Shown here in pieces: positions 23,830-38,400 of a DNA stretch of 64,000 nucleotides. Origin of the DNA: Certhia americana (lineage: Eukaryota > Chordata > Aves > Passeriformes > Certhiidae); NCBI GenBank assembly GCA_018697195.1, contig JAGMWU010000067.1:162780-226779 (forward strand), read 5' to 3'. Position numbers and translations under genes: made by a program. Below the pieces are notes generated by a model. The model saw nothing but the letters and a program-made list of their open reading frames with translations, ran no database searches and was not told where the DNA came from. The first letter of the stretch is position 1. Each line of letters opens with the position of its first letter.

Positions 23830-26800
23830 AGGTGGGGTTAAATTTATAGTTTATTACAGATGAAGGAATAAATCATGTTTTTTCTTCACAAAGGCAATAA
23901 ATAGCACTTAAAACAGTTTCAGATGTGATAGGACTATTTCTATTTAGAGGTCATACCTAAAATACAAACCATACATGCTGTCATATGACATTAAAAACAA
24001 TGGTAATACATCAGCATTTAAGACCAATGGTAAAGAGTCTCTGATCACGAATGTAGCAACAGTCTTAACAATATGTCATTATTAAATTACAAAACAGTCT
24101 GCTACCATTCAAAGACAATTAAACTGACATTCCAGATTGGTAACACTCTGCATAAACCTTTACATAACATTTTCCATTCAACCAGATAAATACCTAATAG
24201 AGCTATAAATAAATATGCAGAAAATTATCTCCATTTTCTCTTCAAGTCAGATGCTAGTACCACAAATTCCAGTCGCAAACAGGAGTCAGTCAGTTACAGG
24301 TCAGCAACAAAGTGAAGCAGCTAAGCAGTATACAGGCTGGTGAAGTTGCTGTGCTCAACTAATAGAGTAAAAAAATACCTTCTAACTTGCATGCAAGTAC
24401 AGACATTTGCTGCATAATCTCTTGAGCCCTCCCACATCGTTAATATTAGGTTTCCAGGGTATAATTTAGTCCTTCACAAAACCAAATTAAGCCTATCTGA
24501 AAAAACAGTGCTTTAACAGAATAAGCAAGCACTGTGCATATGAACCATGACATTGAATTAACAATTAAAATAGTGTGATATTTGTTTTCATACACAGGAG
24601 GTAACAGAAATTATTCTAAAATACCTTATCACTTGCTGATGGGATTTTTCCTTCCCCTGTCTTTTATGATCCCATTACTTGAAATTCCTATGTATGTAAC
24701 TCAGGATTTTTAATCCCTGAAAATTTGCAGTAGAAATTACAAATATACATACCTATCTATGTATACATATATATTGAAAACCAAATCCAAATTAAAAGGG
24801 TTATGTATTTAAAATGCAAAATAAGCTAACAGCTCTAAAAAAGCCACTGCATCTGCAAACACAAGTTACAGACCTACACCTTTAGGAAAACATGCTCGAG
24901 CTAGCCATTACTGGTCAAATATACATAGAACAGCAGAAAATAAATGTTAGGAGTAGCAACCTTAACCATACGTAACTAGTTTAACAAAAATGTTATCCAT
25001 TCCCTTCCCTCTTAAGTACTGTATAAATATTCAGTTGACTGTCACAGTGCTAAAAAAATCAATTCGAATCTATCAATTACAAATACTTGCACATTTATAG
25101 AAATAATCACATGAAGGCAGAGAACAAACCTGCTATTCATTCCAAGTGCATACCTGCATGTATGTTATGCATTGAAAAACAACAGCAAACAAACAAAAGC
25201 CAAAAAACCCCATCCAACCAACCCCACCCCCCAAAAACCTGAAAAAAAAATCCCAACCAACAAACCAACAAGAAACCCCTACACACCCCCCAGCCTCAAG
25301 GAACCACAAAAACCAAAACACAAGGATCCCTGCCACACCCCCAAACCAGGAAAGGACTATAACTAGAACAGGCCTTACTTCTTTGCAAACCAGGAAACTG
25401 AATGTATGCCTGCATTCACTGAACATAGAGAGCAGTTCTCTTGCTACCATGAATAGCCACAGCCCTTTCAAACTGCATGTGGGTCTTTGTTTCTTATCAG
25501 AAGGATGTGTTTTGTTACTTTCAAACACATATAAAATATTTATGTGTACTGCATTGCCACTAGAATAAGGAACTGGACAAAAATTACTTAAGTCTCTACT
25601 GGTTTCTAAAGCCAAAACTGGGTTGGAGGGACTTTGGGAAGGGCTCCTCAAAGCCTCAGCCTTAAGGGCTCCACATTGTGTGTGTGAAAGAATTAACTTA
25701 GCTCATGTGTCTGAAGGTTCTTGAGTCCTAGTTACACTTCAAAATTGTGGTGCTGGTTTAAATTAATGCTGTAATTCCAATGCAGGACAAAGATGATGAC
25801 TATCTCAAAAGGTTGCATATCCATTTTGAATGGATTTTTGAATGGTGGTGCATGGGTGTGTGTACTGGACTAGATGATAACACAGTGACCCCTTCTACCC
25901 TCAACAATTTTTTGCTTCCATGCACCATTACCCATGTTGGCGAGAATGCACAAGTACATTCTAAATTAACTACCCACACAATCTAATGCTTGCACCAATG
26001 CAACTGACATTCCTATAATTTAGTCAGACTAAGGCACAGGGATGAAGTGGTGACCAATACCAGCTTAGCCAGGAGTTAAAAGCCCTGCCACTGCCAACAA
26101 ATCCATCACATTGGGATAGAAAGTATTTCTTGCATAAACTCAGCCAGCAGTCCAGAAGGGGCCATCAGTTAAGCTCAGTTTGATACAAAGTGTTCAATCT
26201 AGTAACAATTTTTCCTTCATGGCAACAATTCCTTCCATCCATCTGTAGCAACATTTTTCAGTTTTCCTATTAGAACACCACCCATCTTACCTAGCTGTAG
26301 ATTCAAAGGTTATCTTTTCTCTGAATCATGAGACGGTCAGACAGCATCAAGAACGCAGCCTACAGACAGCTTTAACACCATATGTGAAGGGAGGAAGGGT
26401 TGCGCTTACAGTGGCCATGGGTACAATTTGTGCCTAAGACTACTTTTGAAGTTTTAGAGAGTATATGCAAGCACAAGCTGGGAAAACAGAGGGCGAACAA
26501 CATGGCTCCAACACTACACATTACAGCAATCCCAGCAGCCTTACAACAAACCCTGTCATCTTACACCAGTCTTAAGGAGAGGTTCCACAGATGTGTAAGA
26601 ACTCTGCCCTTTATAAATGATGCACAAGAGCTTAAGTATTAATACCACCAACTGCCTCTAGATTTTAATTAGCAGTCTGAATGGTAAGGATGATCTTTTG
26701 AGAGAAACAATGGCTAGAAGCTAGTTGTCACATGAAGAGACATCGTGGTGGTCTGATCACACTACTAAAAACTCAAAGAAGCCACATCCTTGTACAATAG

Positions 26801-29737
26801 AGGTTTCTCCTGTTACATTAGCAATTTCATATGATTGTGTTGGTATTTGGTCTTTTGATACTATAAATGCAATAAAGATTGGTTCCTGTGGCTTGTGTCA
26901 AATAAAATTGGAGTATTACTTCCACATTCTCTGCCTTCTACCTATATTCTGGGCTGCTCTCATACAGTAAGTAGTAAACTACATATACATGACTAAAGCT
27001 TCAGCTACCATCTCCAGGTGTCATATAACACAAATTAAATGTATCACTCTCTACTCTTGCCACATTAGATATTATCCCTCTACAACAGTCTGATTAAGTA
27101 CAGAAGCAAAAACTCAAGAAGTTGAAGCCTTGTTAAGGCACTTACTGGATACAGAATAAAGACATGAATTTTTTTCCAGGATTCAGCTCTGTCCTGTCCT
27201 ATATGAGTAATGGTCCTTAAGGTATGGTCGTTCCTAGTGTGACCTGCTTAACAGCTTGTACCTGACCCATTAAGTCAAGCTGGAGTATAAAAGCAAGTGG
27301 GAGGTGGGTGGGGATGCAGTTGCTTTGCTTCCCTCTTCAAATGATACCAACATCCTGTTCCAGGTATGTGCCACGAAGCCAGTATGATCTGGTTTTGTCT
27401 AGCTTCAATAATCCAGTACCTGTACTCCTTATAGTTCCTTTGCTAGATGTCATCAATGCTGTAAATTACAGGCAGACCTTCAAAGGTTCTTTCTCTCACA
27501 CACACATTCCTACCCCCCAACACTCTTAATTCACGATAATACTTTACAGCCACTGCTGCACTTCTGGTTCAAGAAAATAACTCCTGCTTTATAGCTCTTT
27601 CTTCTATAATCATGTTTAGTATATAATGCAAATGCTGTATCTGTGTATGTATTCTGACTACCATCACAGCCAGCAGTCAAGCTTTCTGTTAAGCTCTTCT
27701 CATTATTCTTCTCCCTAGTGATCCATCTCTAAGGCTTGTCTTTCTTAGGATATCTGTGTTCGTTCAGGTTCTTCAAAACAAGTTTTAAAATCTCCATATA
27801 TTGCCTCAACTGCTATCAAGCAATGGTTCATCATTTTAAATCATGCTGTAACAGCACAGGTGAATGTCTGCAGTATACTTAAAATCTGATATCCTAACAG
27901 GGTAAAGCAAAGTTTACAGTAAAAATTTTAACTAAAGCCACAGTTTTGCAACACACTGGTACAGTCTTCAAAAATAGCCACAAACCAGGAAACAAATACT
28001 GCATTGAGAAAGCTGCTAATGGAAAAAGCTGGTTCTTTTCCTTTCTAAAAATATGTAAGTGCCAACAGTGACCCTAAAAATGGATTCAGAAGTGTTTACA
28101 ACTTCCAATAAAATAAGTATCACGTGGTACTCTCAAAATTATTTTTTTTAAACCTTAACTATCCAAATAAATAATAGGGTAAAGTAACACAATCTCTGGA
28201 AACAACATTCTCAAAACATAATACAAGTTTTTGCCAAGACTTCAATCTGGTACTTCCTTTTAGATGCTTATTAAGGTTCACCCCACACATCTATGAGTGC
28301 AAAAGCCACTAAAGTAATAATAGCTTTCTGCTCCTAGACTAATTACTGTTGAAAATATTGCTTCTTCTCTTGATTAACCACCCCAGCTGAGAGGAAGAAA
28401 TTATGCTTCCAGATAAGACCTTGCATATTTTCTTAAGTGAAGTAATTCAGCTGTTATCTACAATAAACTGAGAAAACATCACTTTGCAAAACAGTTTTAC
28501 ATTCAGATAGATGGCAGCAAAAGGCACACGTCTCCAGATGATCATGCTTGAACAAAAGAAAAATCATGATATATGAGTGTTATTATTAAATAAAATCAAG
28601 GATACGGAATTATTTCTACGTATAGAACAAGAAACTCTCACTAATAAAGCTAAAAACATCTTATATATAGAAAGGCTTTCATGAAAAAAAAACAAATTGA
28701 ATCCTTGCAAAGGTTGTTCTGAAAAGAAGAGTTAAAAAATAAATCAAACTTTAAATATAAACCCCTGTCCTTTAACACAGTAAGGGACAAGATGACTATT
28801 TCATCATAGAAGACTAGCTTATTAGCAGTGAAATTTCAGTCTACATCCAGTTAGAAAAATACAACTATATGAAATAATGACATACTGTTGGTGCAACAGC
28901 TAATGATGTCTGCATACAAATATTTTGTAAGCAGAGACAATTAGGGTTGTCTCTTCTGCCTGTAATGGAAAAAAATATGCAGATGCACTACAATAAGGGT
29001 TTTCCAGTAGATGGACTGGGTTTTTTGTTTCAGCATTTTTTGGGGTTTTTTCTGTGTTTTTTTGATTTCCAATTTTCAAGAAATATTCTGAAAGTTTGTG
29101 TTTCCTCTAGAAAGTTTCTCTGCACAGAGATTCTTTGTGCCAAAAGAGTTCTCAAGTTTCTCTAAAAAATGAGCACAGGAAGCACCATCTTCATATCTCA
29201 TTTGATTCTTCAGTGAACATACCACAGATGCATCAATTTAGGGACTGACTGCACTGTTAGAAATTACCTTGCTTGCAAGCTTTTTTTTGTCGTTTTGTTT
29301 TGTTTTTTAAAGACCCAAAAACCAAAAACTGTGATCTATGGTAGAAAATTCCTCTTCCAACATGACATACACTGCTATAAAACTCATGACAGTAGTAACA
29401 GCAATTAACTTTGCTGCATGGCATTTAGGTAAGTCAAATTATAAGCTTAGAACAAGTAATACTTTTTGTTTACTTCAGTTTCAGCCTAAATCTCTCATTA
29501 ATTACCTACTGTTAGAATGCCACGAAAAGTAACGCTCCATTAACTGAGAAAACATACCTATGTCAAAGATATAAGCGTCACCAAATCAGACTGTGCTAGC
29601 CAGAACATGGGTTCTATAAGGATTTATCACCAGTACTTCCAGCCACATTTTACCACCAGAAGCAGTGTTTGTGACATTGCCATAGAGCTTACAGAGTTGT
29701 ACGACAATGTGAAGGAAGAAAGGTTTTAAAAGTGTCT
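23830..29737 (-). other. GARNL3: GARNL3 downstream region, possible long 3' UTR
   Basis: From the GARNL3 stop to about 23830 I find no exon of another gene. On the minus strand the first canonical AATAAA I could find by eye is at 23851-23856 (TTTATT on plus), with a weaker ATTAAA near 24706. This would allow a 3' UTR of up to 5.9 kb, or part of the stretch may be intergenic. It includes an A/C-rich low-complexity tract at 25170-25345. Confidence 0.35.
25170..25345. repeat. A/C-rich low-complexity tract
   Basis: The plus strand is nearly free of T and G for over 150 bases, made of irregular AAACC, CCCCA and AACA units (minus strand T/G-rich). A 172-codon minus-strand frame through it is rich in Phe, Trp and Gly only because of composition and is not a gene. 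Confidence 0.8.
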
Positions 29738-32427
29738 TCATTTTAAATCAATGATGTCTTCATCATATAAAGAAATCAGCTGAAATGGATAGATAGATGG
29801 TGAGCTCTCCTCCCTGTTTGCTAAAGTATCAGGATCTGAACTAGTGGAAAGGTCACCTCTTTCAGAATAGCCTTCAAACGAGCTTGAGATTATCCTACAA
29901 AGAGGAAGACAAAAGTTACTAAAAAAAATACACAGGTCAGGCCAGGAAGGAACAATGGCTACTCCTAGATTCAATCAAGTTATCCTAAAGACAGATCACT
30001 ACAACTGAGTTTCCTCCTGTTTTACTCTACTAAAAAAAAAATCAAAAGGCAGTATTAATGAAGCCCCTCACCCAAATAATTTCCAAATGGGGAAAAATAT
30101 CAAACATAGTTTTACACCACAAGAGATTTTTTTGTTTTGTTATTCTGTCTCCTGTATCTTGCAAAGTATTCTGTATTCTGCTAGTACTCTATGCAAACAG
30201 AGATTATGGAAACAGTAAAAACAAGAGAATGACACTGGGGTCAGTGCCAAACAGACAAATGCTGTCGTATTTTTTTCCTTAAAATTTATTCTGAAAATAG
30301 CAACACAAGAGCATATGAAAAAAACAACAAGAGAGTCTGCACAGTGCAGCTGCAGTAGTCCAAATCTTTATAACAGGTTCAGCTGCAGCAGGTCCCCATA
30401 AAATGCCATTTAGTCTTGCCTTGCTCATTTACATACCCTTAGCAAAAAGTGTAATTGTTTCAGTACTTATGGTATTCAGATACTCTAACAAACACAATAG
30501 CATGAAACGCACATGGATTTATAAAGGTCTCAGCCAGCCTCATGCCAAGTGAGATAAGCATGAGCAGTCAATTCTGAAAATATTTACAGTCTAACTTAGG
30601 CTCTTTTCTAAAAAATATTTACCTGTCACTACTAGACGATCTCACAGCTCCCTGCTTGGGGTCTGACTGTCTTCGAGAACCCTTTTTTAGCTTCTGCGCA
30701 CATTCTGTCTTGGGTATAGGCTCATCCAAGAGGCCTCAATAAAGGAATAAAAGACTTAATACTTTCAACAGAAAACAAAGCATTCATGAAAATGTTGAGA
30801 TATCTGTTGCTGGTTTCCATTATTAACTATTTCTATCTGGCTTAGAATATGGCCATTTTACAGATGATCAGACAATGGCTATACTATTAGCAAATAATGC
30901 TTCTTCACTGTTTCCCTCTTTTATTATAATAACTTATGAATACTAACTGCATGTCACAAACCTGCCTGTGATGGTGCAAAGATTAGAAAGTATATGCTTG
31001 TCAATTGATAAGTAACACCAAAGAATGATGAGAGTTTACCCAGCAATTCTTTACGTGTTCTGCTTGCAATTTCTTTAATTTCCATACGAGATAAAGATAG
31101 TGAGTGTGTAACTGGAAGAGAGGTAATGCCACTCGATGTTGTAGTAGTGATGACCTTGGGAGCCAAAGGTGACTTCAGAGGTCGTTCAATGCTTCGCCCA
31201 ACCAGATTGCTGAGAGGTATTTTGTACAGGTTTTTGCATGGAACTTCATCAGAAACACAGAAAGAAAAAAGAACATTACACCTGCACAACAGAATCAGTT
31301 CTTAACTCCAAATTAAAAGTTATAAAGACAAGCTATACTTGTCGAGCCAGGCTCTTTTTAACTGAAATGACAAAGATCTTTCTTGCTATAGAGATCTTTC
31401 AATACAAATAAGCTAGGAGAAGAAAGCAATTTGTCTTAAGAGAGAGGACTGACTCTTGGCAACACAAAGAGAGGAAGCAGAACCAGGAAGTAAATTTATA
31501 TGACTTGTAGCCAGTACTCTGACTATTACACTGCACTCTGTGCAACATCTCCCATATGATTTAATATACTGCACACATATTGTAGCCTGGATACCAAGTG
31601 GTTTAAATTATGACTCCTCCTCTTAGGTAACCCGAAATAGCACGTCTTCCTAATTCCTGGAAGAAAAACAAACCAAAATCCCAAACTTATCATCAAATAG
31701 TACTGCCCTTTAGAAATTTGTGACTACCTTCTCCTTTTCCTTCCTGCTAATAGTAAAGCAGAAGATTTGAGGAAGTGTACACACATCTTGAACTACCTAG
31801 ATGATGTTCCCTTGTTTCTCCTTTATTGTTGCACTATAGATTGACTGTTCACAGATCACGTTACACTAAATTGTCTGTGCAAAGATTTTCAAGGCGTCTT
31901 ACTTTTATTTTGCAGAAGAGCTTCAGCCATTTAGGAGTTGTTCAGCTTTTCTTCAATTAAAGGAAGACCATATGTGAAATGTCAAGCTTTCTCACAAAAC
32001 GATGCTCCTTTCTGTGTTATTACTGGTGGCCACACTGCCAAAGATTCCTCTAGCTATTGAAGCTTAATTTCTCCCTTCCTACAGAAATTATTTCTTGAGA
32101 ACAGTGCTACCACGTATTCAGAAAAGATACTATAGTGCAAAAGCTCAGTCAAGTGCTTTATATGTGCAGAAAACAGAAAATTGCTTATCCTCCACACCTT
32201 TGTGTAGGAATTCACATTTTTTTACCATCTTTACCAAAGATCACCCGCACCCAGATATGATAGCTGTTGAAATGATTAGAGATCACATTACCTTCTAGAG
32301 AAGGAAGAAGAAATTCTGGCTTTTCGTAAGCTATTGGTGTTTGAGGAGAACTCTTTGAACTCAATTCCTTAGAGCTGCTATCAGATGATCCACTTACTGC
32401 AGCAGTAGCTTTAAAATAAATATCTGA
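29738..32427 (-). CDS. GARNL3: GARNL3 C-terminal tail exons
   Basis: Four exons encode a Ser/Thr/Pro-rich, probably disordered tail. The conserved islands are [40 protein letters not shown], a basic stretch ([11 protein letters not shown], then RSSSSDR) and the acidic end [11 protein letters not shown] with stop at 29740-29738. The exon 30734-30623 and parts of the last exon are less conserved than the catalytic half, as is usual for this family. Confidence 0.87.
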
Positions 32428-35400
32428 CTAAAATGACAAATAACCCATCATTAGTACAGCGAGACTTTCTTAACCATCTTCTGATTCTCTTTGTCCTTGA
32501 TATAAACTAGGAGCACACAGATGAACAATTATTGCAGATAAAGTAGCACATATTTTGGTTTTGTTTGTTACATTTTTAGCAGCAGCAACATTTATGTTAA
32601 TTAGATCCCAACATATCACAGAAATAGTAAAACACAATTTTTCTGTCTTACCCTTGATGCTACGAGTTGAAGCTCAGGCACAACTGCTGTGTGGACTAAG
32701 TTCCCATTCACCACTAGTCGGATCTCAATAGAATCAGTAGTGAAGGCAAGAACATAAGGAAAAGCACAGACTGCAATGAAATAGAAGTTACTTGGCAAGG
32801 AAAAATGGTTAAAGCAAAAGTTTCTTGGATGCTTCACGAAAACTGTTCTTGACTTCTTCTGGCATGTTCCTTTTCTATGAAAAATGTTGTCTAACAGATG
32901 TACATCAAGCTACACCGAGCCTGAAGAAAATTTCACTTTCCATGCCTGGCAGAGTGCAGAGTGAATGGAAAATGAAAAACACAAAAAAGAAAGGGGAAAG
33001 AAGTTCAGCAAAGGATGAACTTGCTACCAAGGCTCCACATTTCAAAATTATCATATCCAGAAAATTAAGTCAAGTGGCATCACAAATGTAACATGCTTAT
33101 TCCCAGAATATTGTAATTTCATCAAGAGCCAAGTGCTGGCAAAAATGTTAATGAAAAAACCATCTACTAAAAAGCGGTAATTTCTTACCAACAGCATAAG
33201 GAACTTGATTCCAGCTGAAGTGGAAGTCATAAGCTGACGGCTGGACCAGTGGAGAACCTCCACTGAAAGGATATACCTTTCTGTATTGACAAACATCTGT
33301 AGCAAAATAGAAAAAAGAAGCATCCATCACTTTACACTGCAAGTGCCCACCACCTATTTTGTAGGGAGATTTTGCAGAAGGATAGACATTACGCACACAA
33401 TCAAATATTCATGCAGAAGTCCCTCTATAGCCAAACAGCTAAGCAAAATTTGCTTTCTCTTTCAACACATTGGAAACACCAAAATAAAAGACCTACATTT
33501 TAATAAGTTGTCATATTTCACAAAGTATTACTGTTTCAACAGTTATCAGATCCCTAACTTGTCTATAGACAGAGAAACAGGCAAGAAAAACTCAGGAAGC
33601 AGTGTCTGCAGAATTGTACCTCTCTGCTCTTCAAGTAGCCATATGTTCATGTAATTTACATTGTTTGGAGACTGTTATACATGTGGGTTATTACAGACAC
33701 CAAGATTTCATGGATCATATAACCTGCACATCTATGAAACAGCTAGTATGACTCAAGTACTTGAATTTCTAGTTTCTCCAATATGCACTGAAGTTCCAAA
33801 GAATATATTCTGACAAACTTTCCACTAAAATTTAACACTAAAATTTATTTTCAGATACAGACAGACTTCAGTGAAGGAAGATCTACATATGCAGATTGAG
33901 TTATTACCATTTCTGGCCTTCCCTACACACTTACAGTTATAACACAACAACAGACCAGCTTCACCATCTTCATATACATCAATAGCTGCAACAAAATTAA
34001 CCTGCAATGATAATGGAAAAGATTAACAAACAGGCAGAGGATTCTGTAGTTGTTACAACTGGGTTGTGACTAACAAGCAATACAATCAGTTGGGGAAGTA
34101 CACAATCTCAGGAAAAAAAAAAAAAAACAAAAAAAGGAAATAAATAAACAAATAAAAATTTCATAAAAACAGCCTCTTCTGTGGTGCAATTTTCAGGATG
34201 TTCTCAAGATGAAAGTTAGTTTCCTTTGTATTTGGTTCTGTACAGGACTGAACATTTATAACCACACCACAGTGTAAAGCAATAAAAACATATAACTTAC
34301 TTAGCAATGCAAATTTTGGGAAATAGGATGATTAGAGAAAGCTGTGAATTAACATGGTATGTTAAAGATAACAATTACTTTCAAAAAGTAATCTTCAAAT
34401 GCACATCATGAACAGCAAAAAGATCAGATACACCAATTCCTGGTTCAAAACCACTAACATTTACCGAGGTCAACAGGGGCATACCTAAGGATTGCTGAAC
34501 AGTCTGAATTTACAAACTGAGAGGCAATGCTGGTTAAACCACAACATTTTTTACATGGATTAGGCTACATAAATTCTCTTAATTCAACTTTGGTTTTGTC
34601 TTTTACATTTAGATTAAAAACAAGCCAAAACAGCGACAAAAAATAGGGTATCTATTCAGGAAATAAGACCTCATTAGGAAAACCCATAAAGGCAAATGCT
34701 TCCCAAACCACATATACTACTTTGACAGGGAGATCATTGAGAGAGCGATTGCACGAACAGCAGTTCATTGACTTTCCTTGATTTAAGACTACTGTACAGG
34801 TCAAGAACCATTAAGCTAACCTGAAAGTTTACACATCCATACCAAATGCATTTTGACTCATCTTTTGTAGTGACTGAAAGCCATTGCTGCTCTATTATCC
34901 AGAGAAAGAAGTGGATAACCCATTTCAACATCATAAAAACCACTACTCAGCTCATCTTAATTGTCTGCTTTATTTGTGCTCTTAAAGGAAATAAGGATTC
35001 CGGTGTGGAAAAGAAATGGGAGTGGTGAATGGTGATGGTGACACACTTCTCCATCCCCATTCTTTACTAGTAGTTCCTCCTCATCCAGATTAAGATTGAT
35101 TGCCAGTGCTCTGGAGAAGTTTACACTTGATCAATCATGCCAGGTGTGTACCTCTTCATCACCAGATCCAAATAAAAATACAGACGATTTTAAAAGAAAA
35201 TAACTTATCAAGAACCATCAAATGAAAAAGTAGTCCCTTATCTCATTAACAACAACAGCAACTGTGTGAAATTTTTTTTTTAGTCTAAAGTTACATGTCC
35301 ATATCCCTATTACTGTCCTTTCTGGAGAAGGAAATACTGGAACTTTGTTCTGAAAACCAAGACGTTTACCTAAATCCCAACTCTATGTCCTAGACAGAAA

Positions 35401-38400
35401 GATTCAGTTATTAGTTGAATGGACAGCAGTTTCTTAAGTAGAACGATAAGCTATATGTAAATATTTTAGCCATAGTACATGCAAATAGGAAAAACTGATT
35501 AAGATATTGGTGGTCAACCACTGAATTTATTTTGATGCAATTTTTTAAACAATAAAACACTGATACCACAAAAATAAAGCAAAAAGCTGACTATTAGCTA
35601 AGAAAGAACAAAAATTAATTTCTGACAATAACATTCTAAAGCTTGAAACACAGGCTTTTTCCCAATGTCATATCTTATAACTACCTCTCTTGGGAGTTAT
35701 CATCATGTATCCCAAAAGGAATAAATATCTCAGATTGCCCTAAAGCAGAGGCTATAGAAGTAAAAAGTAACACACATGAGCATCTCCATAAATTACACTC
35801 CTAGGAGGTCAGCACAGCATGCACTGAGTTTGTAACAAATTATATTCAGTGGGGGTCTGCAAAAAGAGTTTCAGTGATGAAAACTTACCCTGTTTGTTTC
35901 AATGTGATGCAATCTATAGGACTCCCCTGTGCTCTCATTGACTAAATCAAACTGATGTCGATATGCTACACAGATCATATTGTCACTGTCTCCAGTAGGT
36001 CCATCCACCAGTGTCATAACCACTGGAGGGTCAGAAAGGCATATTTCCTATAACATAAATAATAGAATTACCCTCTTTAAGTTCCTACTGTGAGTATTGC
36101 AGTACTTCATGATTTTAAAGGGATGTTTTCTAAGTACAGAAGCATAACAAAGAACTAAGCAGAAACAATTCTTTAAAAATCTGAAAGTTTTATTTAGCAT
36201 ATATATGATTGCACTCCACCATATGGCTTCTCACTTTTATTTGTCTGTAGGTTCAGGAAGATGATAATGCATACTCTGCTTTCCCCGCACCCCCCACACT
36301 AGCTGAGTGCTGCTCAGTGTGTTAAGGTAATTAGTAACTAGTACACATACCCGGATGTACTGGAACTCCTCAACTGGAGATTCAGGAGATGATAGCAGAG
36401 AGGTGCTGGTGAAAGTGTTGTATGAATTATATTTCTTTGTGACGAGAAGTAGTTTGTTCCGAATAGCCACAACAATCCTCAGTTCGCTTCCATGGTGAGT
36501 ATTAATGGCATACAAATGGCAGCCTGAGGAAATAATGTTCTAGACTCTAAGTGGGTGGGGTAGGGTCTGATTTTTTTGTTTTGTATGTGTATGATGATTA
36601 GTACAACAGGGCTCTGTTGGATGACTTGGCAACACAGAATTAAAAACTCCTCAATAGGATTACACTGACTTCTAGGAAAAGACAAAACCTATTTTGGAAT
36701 GTTTTACCTTTAATACTAAGTACATGGATTGTCACTATTCTGCAAGTTTCAGCTTTTCAAAGCAGATTGCTTTGGAAGACCAGGAAACATTTATTTCTAC
36801 AAAAATAATGGGCAACACCTTAGACTAATCTAAAGACTATAATTTAATGGGGGATTTGCCACTGTTCCGCCAATTTGTGCTTTATTTCAGTCTAACATGC
36901 TCCCAAAATTCTTCTCCTACCTCCCAGCCCTGAAATCCCATTTTTCTCTAAAGCTTTTCATCAGCAGCCAAGCAACATAGATTTTTTTACAACATTCAAA
37001 ATTATAGTCATGCTGGACTACTCTAGAGCAGTTTTCAAATACAAGCTTAAAGTTTGAATTGACTTTCCAGGGAAAAAACTAAAAGTGAACTCCTGTACCT
37101 GCCTAAAGAGGACTAAGAAGACCCTGGCAACTACCAGCATCAAAGCACAGTGGATGTTTTTAACACAAGGTAACAATATCACCTTTTGTTCTCTCCAGCT
37201 TATTTTCTCTGCAGTCATATTTGCTTCTTATCATTTTTTTAGTCTCTACAGCTTTTTGGACAGCACTGAGCCTGAAGACAAGGATACGAGAGTCTTTCCC
37301 TGATGTATGGAGAGAACCAGGAAAAAAGAAGTTAAAAAAAGAACGTTTGAAATTAATACTTCCGATGAGAAGTAGCACCTACCAAACTGCAAAAGTAAAC
37401 AAAGCATAATACCTCTCTGGGGATAGAAGACTTATGAACTCCCTAGGATTTACAATTCTAGTAACCAGCCCCTTCAGTACAGCAGCCAAGTTTCCCATTA
37501 GGTGGTGCTGCACCAAAGAATGATATGAGAGCTTCCAAACAGTGAAATGCACAATATTTTGCAAATATAAAAAATCTCACAAGATAAAAATACAAAGTAC
37601 AGGTCAAGAGTAAAAGCGTTAGCTTTAAGAGCTGGAACCATCTAGGTGAACAACTGATAACTAGATGATTAACAGAGTTTGAACCCTTCAGGATACAGAA
37701 CAGTTTTCTCTAGAAATTTCACAAACTAAGTTTCAATATAACTACGCTTCCCAGATCTTCAGAAATGTCACCCATTCTCCAGGTGTTTTGAGAGAACTGC
37801 AAATGGCTCTCACTTAGTTTGAGCTAGTTCTGTAAGATCTCAGGGTGAATTTCATTAGATGCAACCAAACTGGGCAACTCACAGTGATACAGAAGGAACC
37901 ATGTTTTATCCAAAGCTTGGGTAAACAGAACTTCATCAAATATGGAGGAAACAGACATAACAGGGTAAAAAAAAAAAAATAAACCAATCATATCTGTAAT
38001 TATTTCCTGAGTTATACATAAAGATCGTGATCTTGCTTTGCATATGTTCCCTTTATGAAATTCAATCACAGATCACTGGGTAAAAACTACCTCACTAAAC
38101 AAGTTCATATTTTATGCACATTTAATCCCTTTAAACAAGGCACAATTGTCATGAGACATACATACCCAGCAACACCCAGAGTCATGCAAGAATCCAAGAA
38201 CAGGGACCTCTCCTACCTTTGTCTGTTCGGGCAATCAAAAGATCCAGAGCTTCCAACACGTTCATCTGCTTTACTTGGAGAGTTTTATCAAATACTTGCA
38301 CTGATGGTTGACCATCTAAAAAAGAAGCACATACATATTCAAAATCCTAGATTTTGAATCACTAATCCAAAACTTACTAGATGCTGCTTTTGAACCATTT

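Noticed and set aside
25133..25651. Minus-strand 172-codon frame rich in Phe, Trp and Gly
   Set aside because: Runs through an A/C-rich low-complexity tract, with no domain and no splice context.
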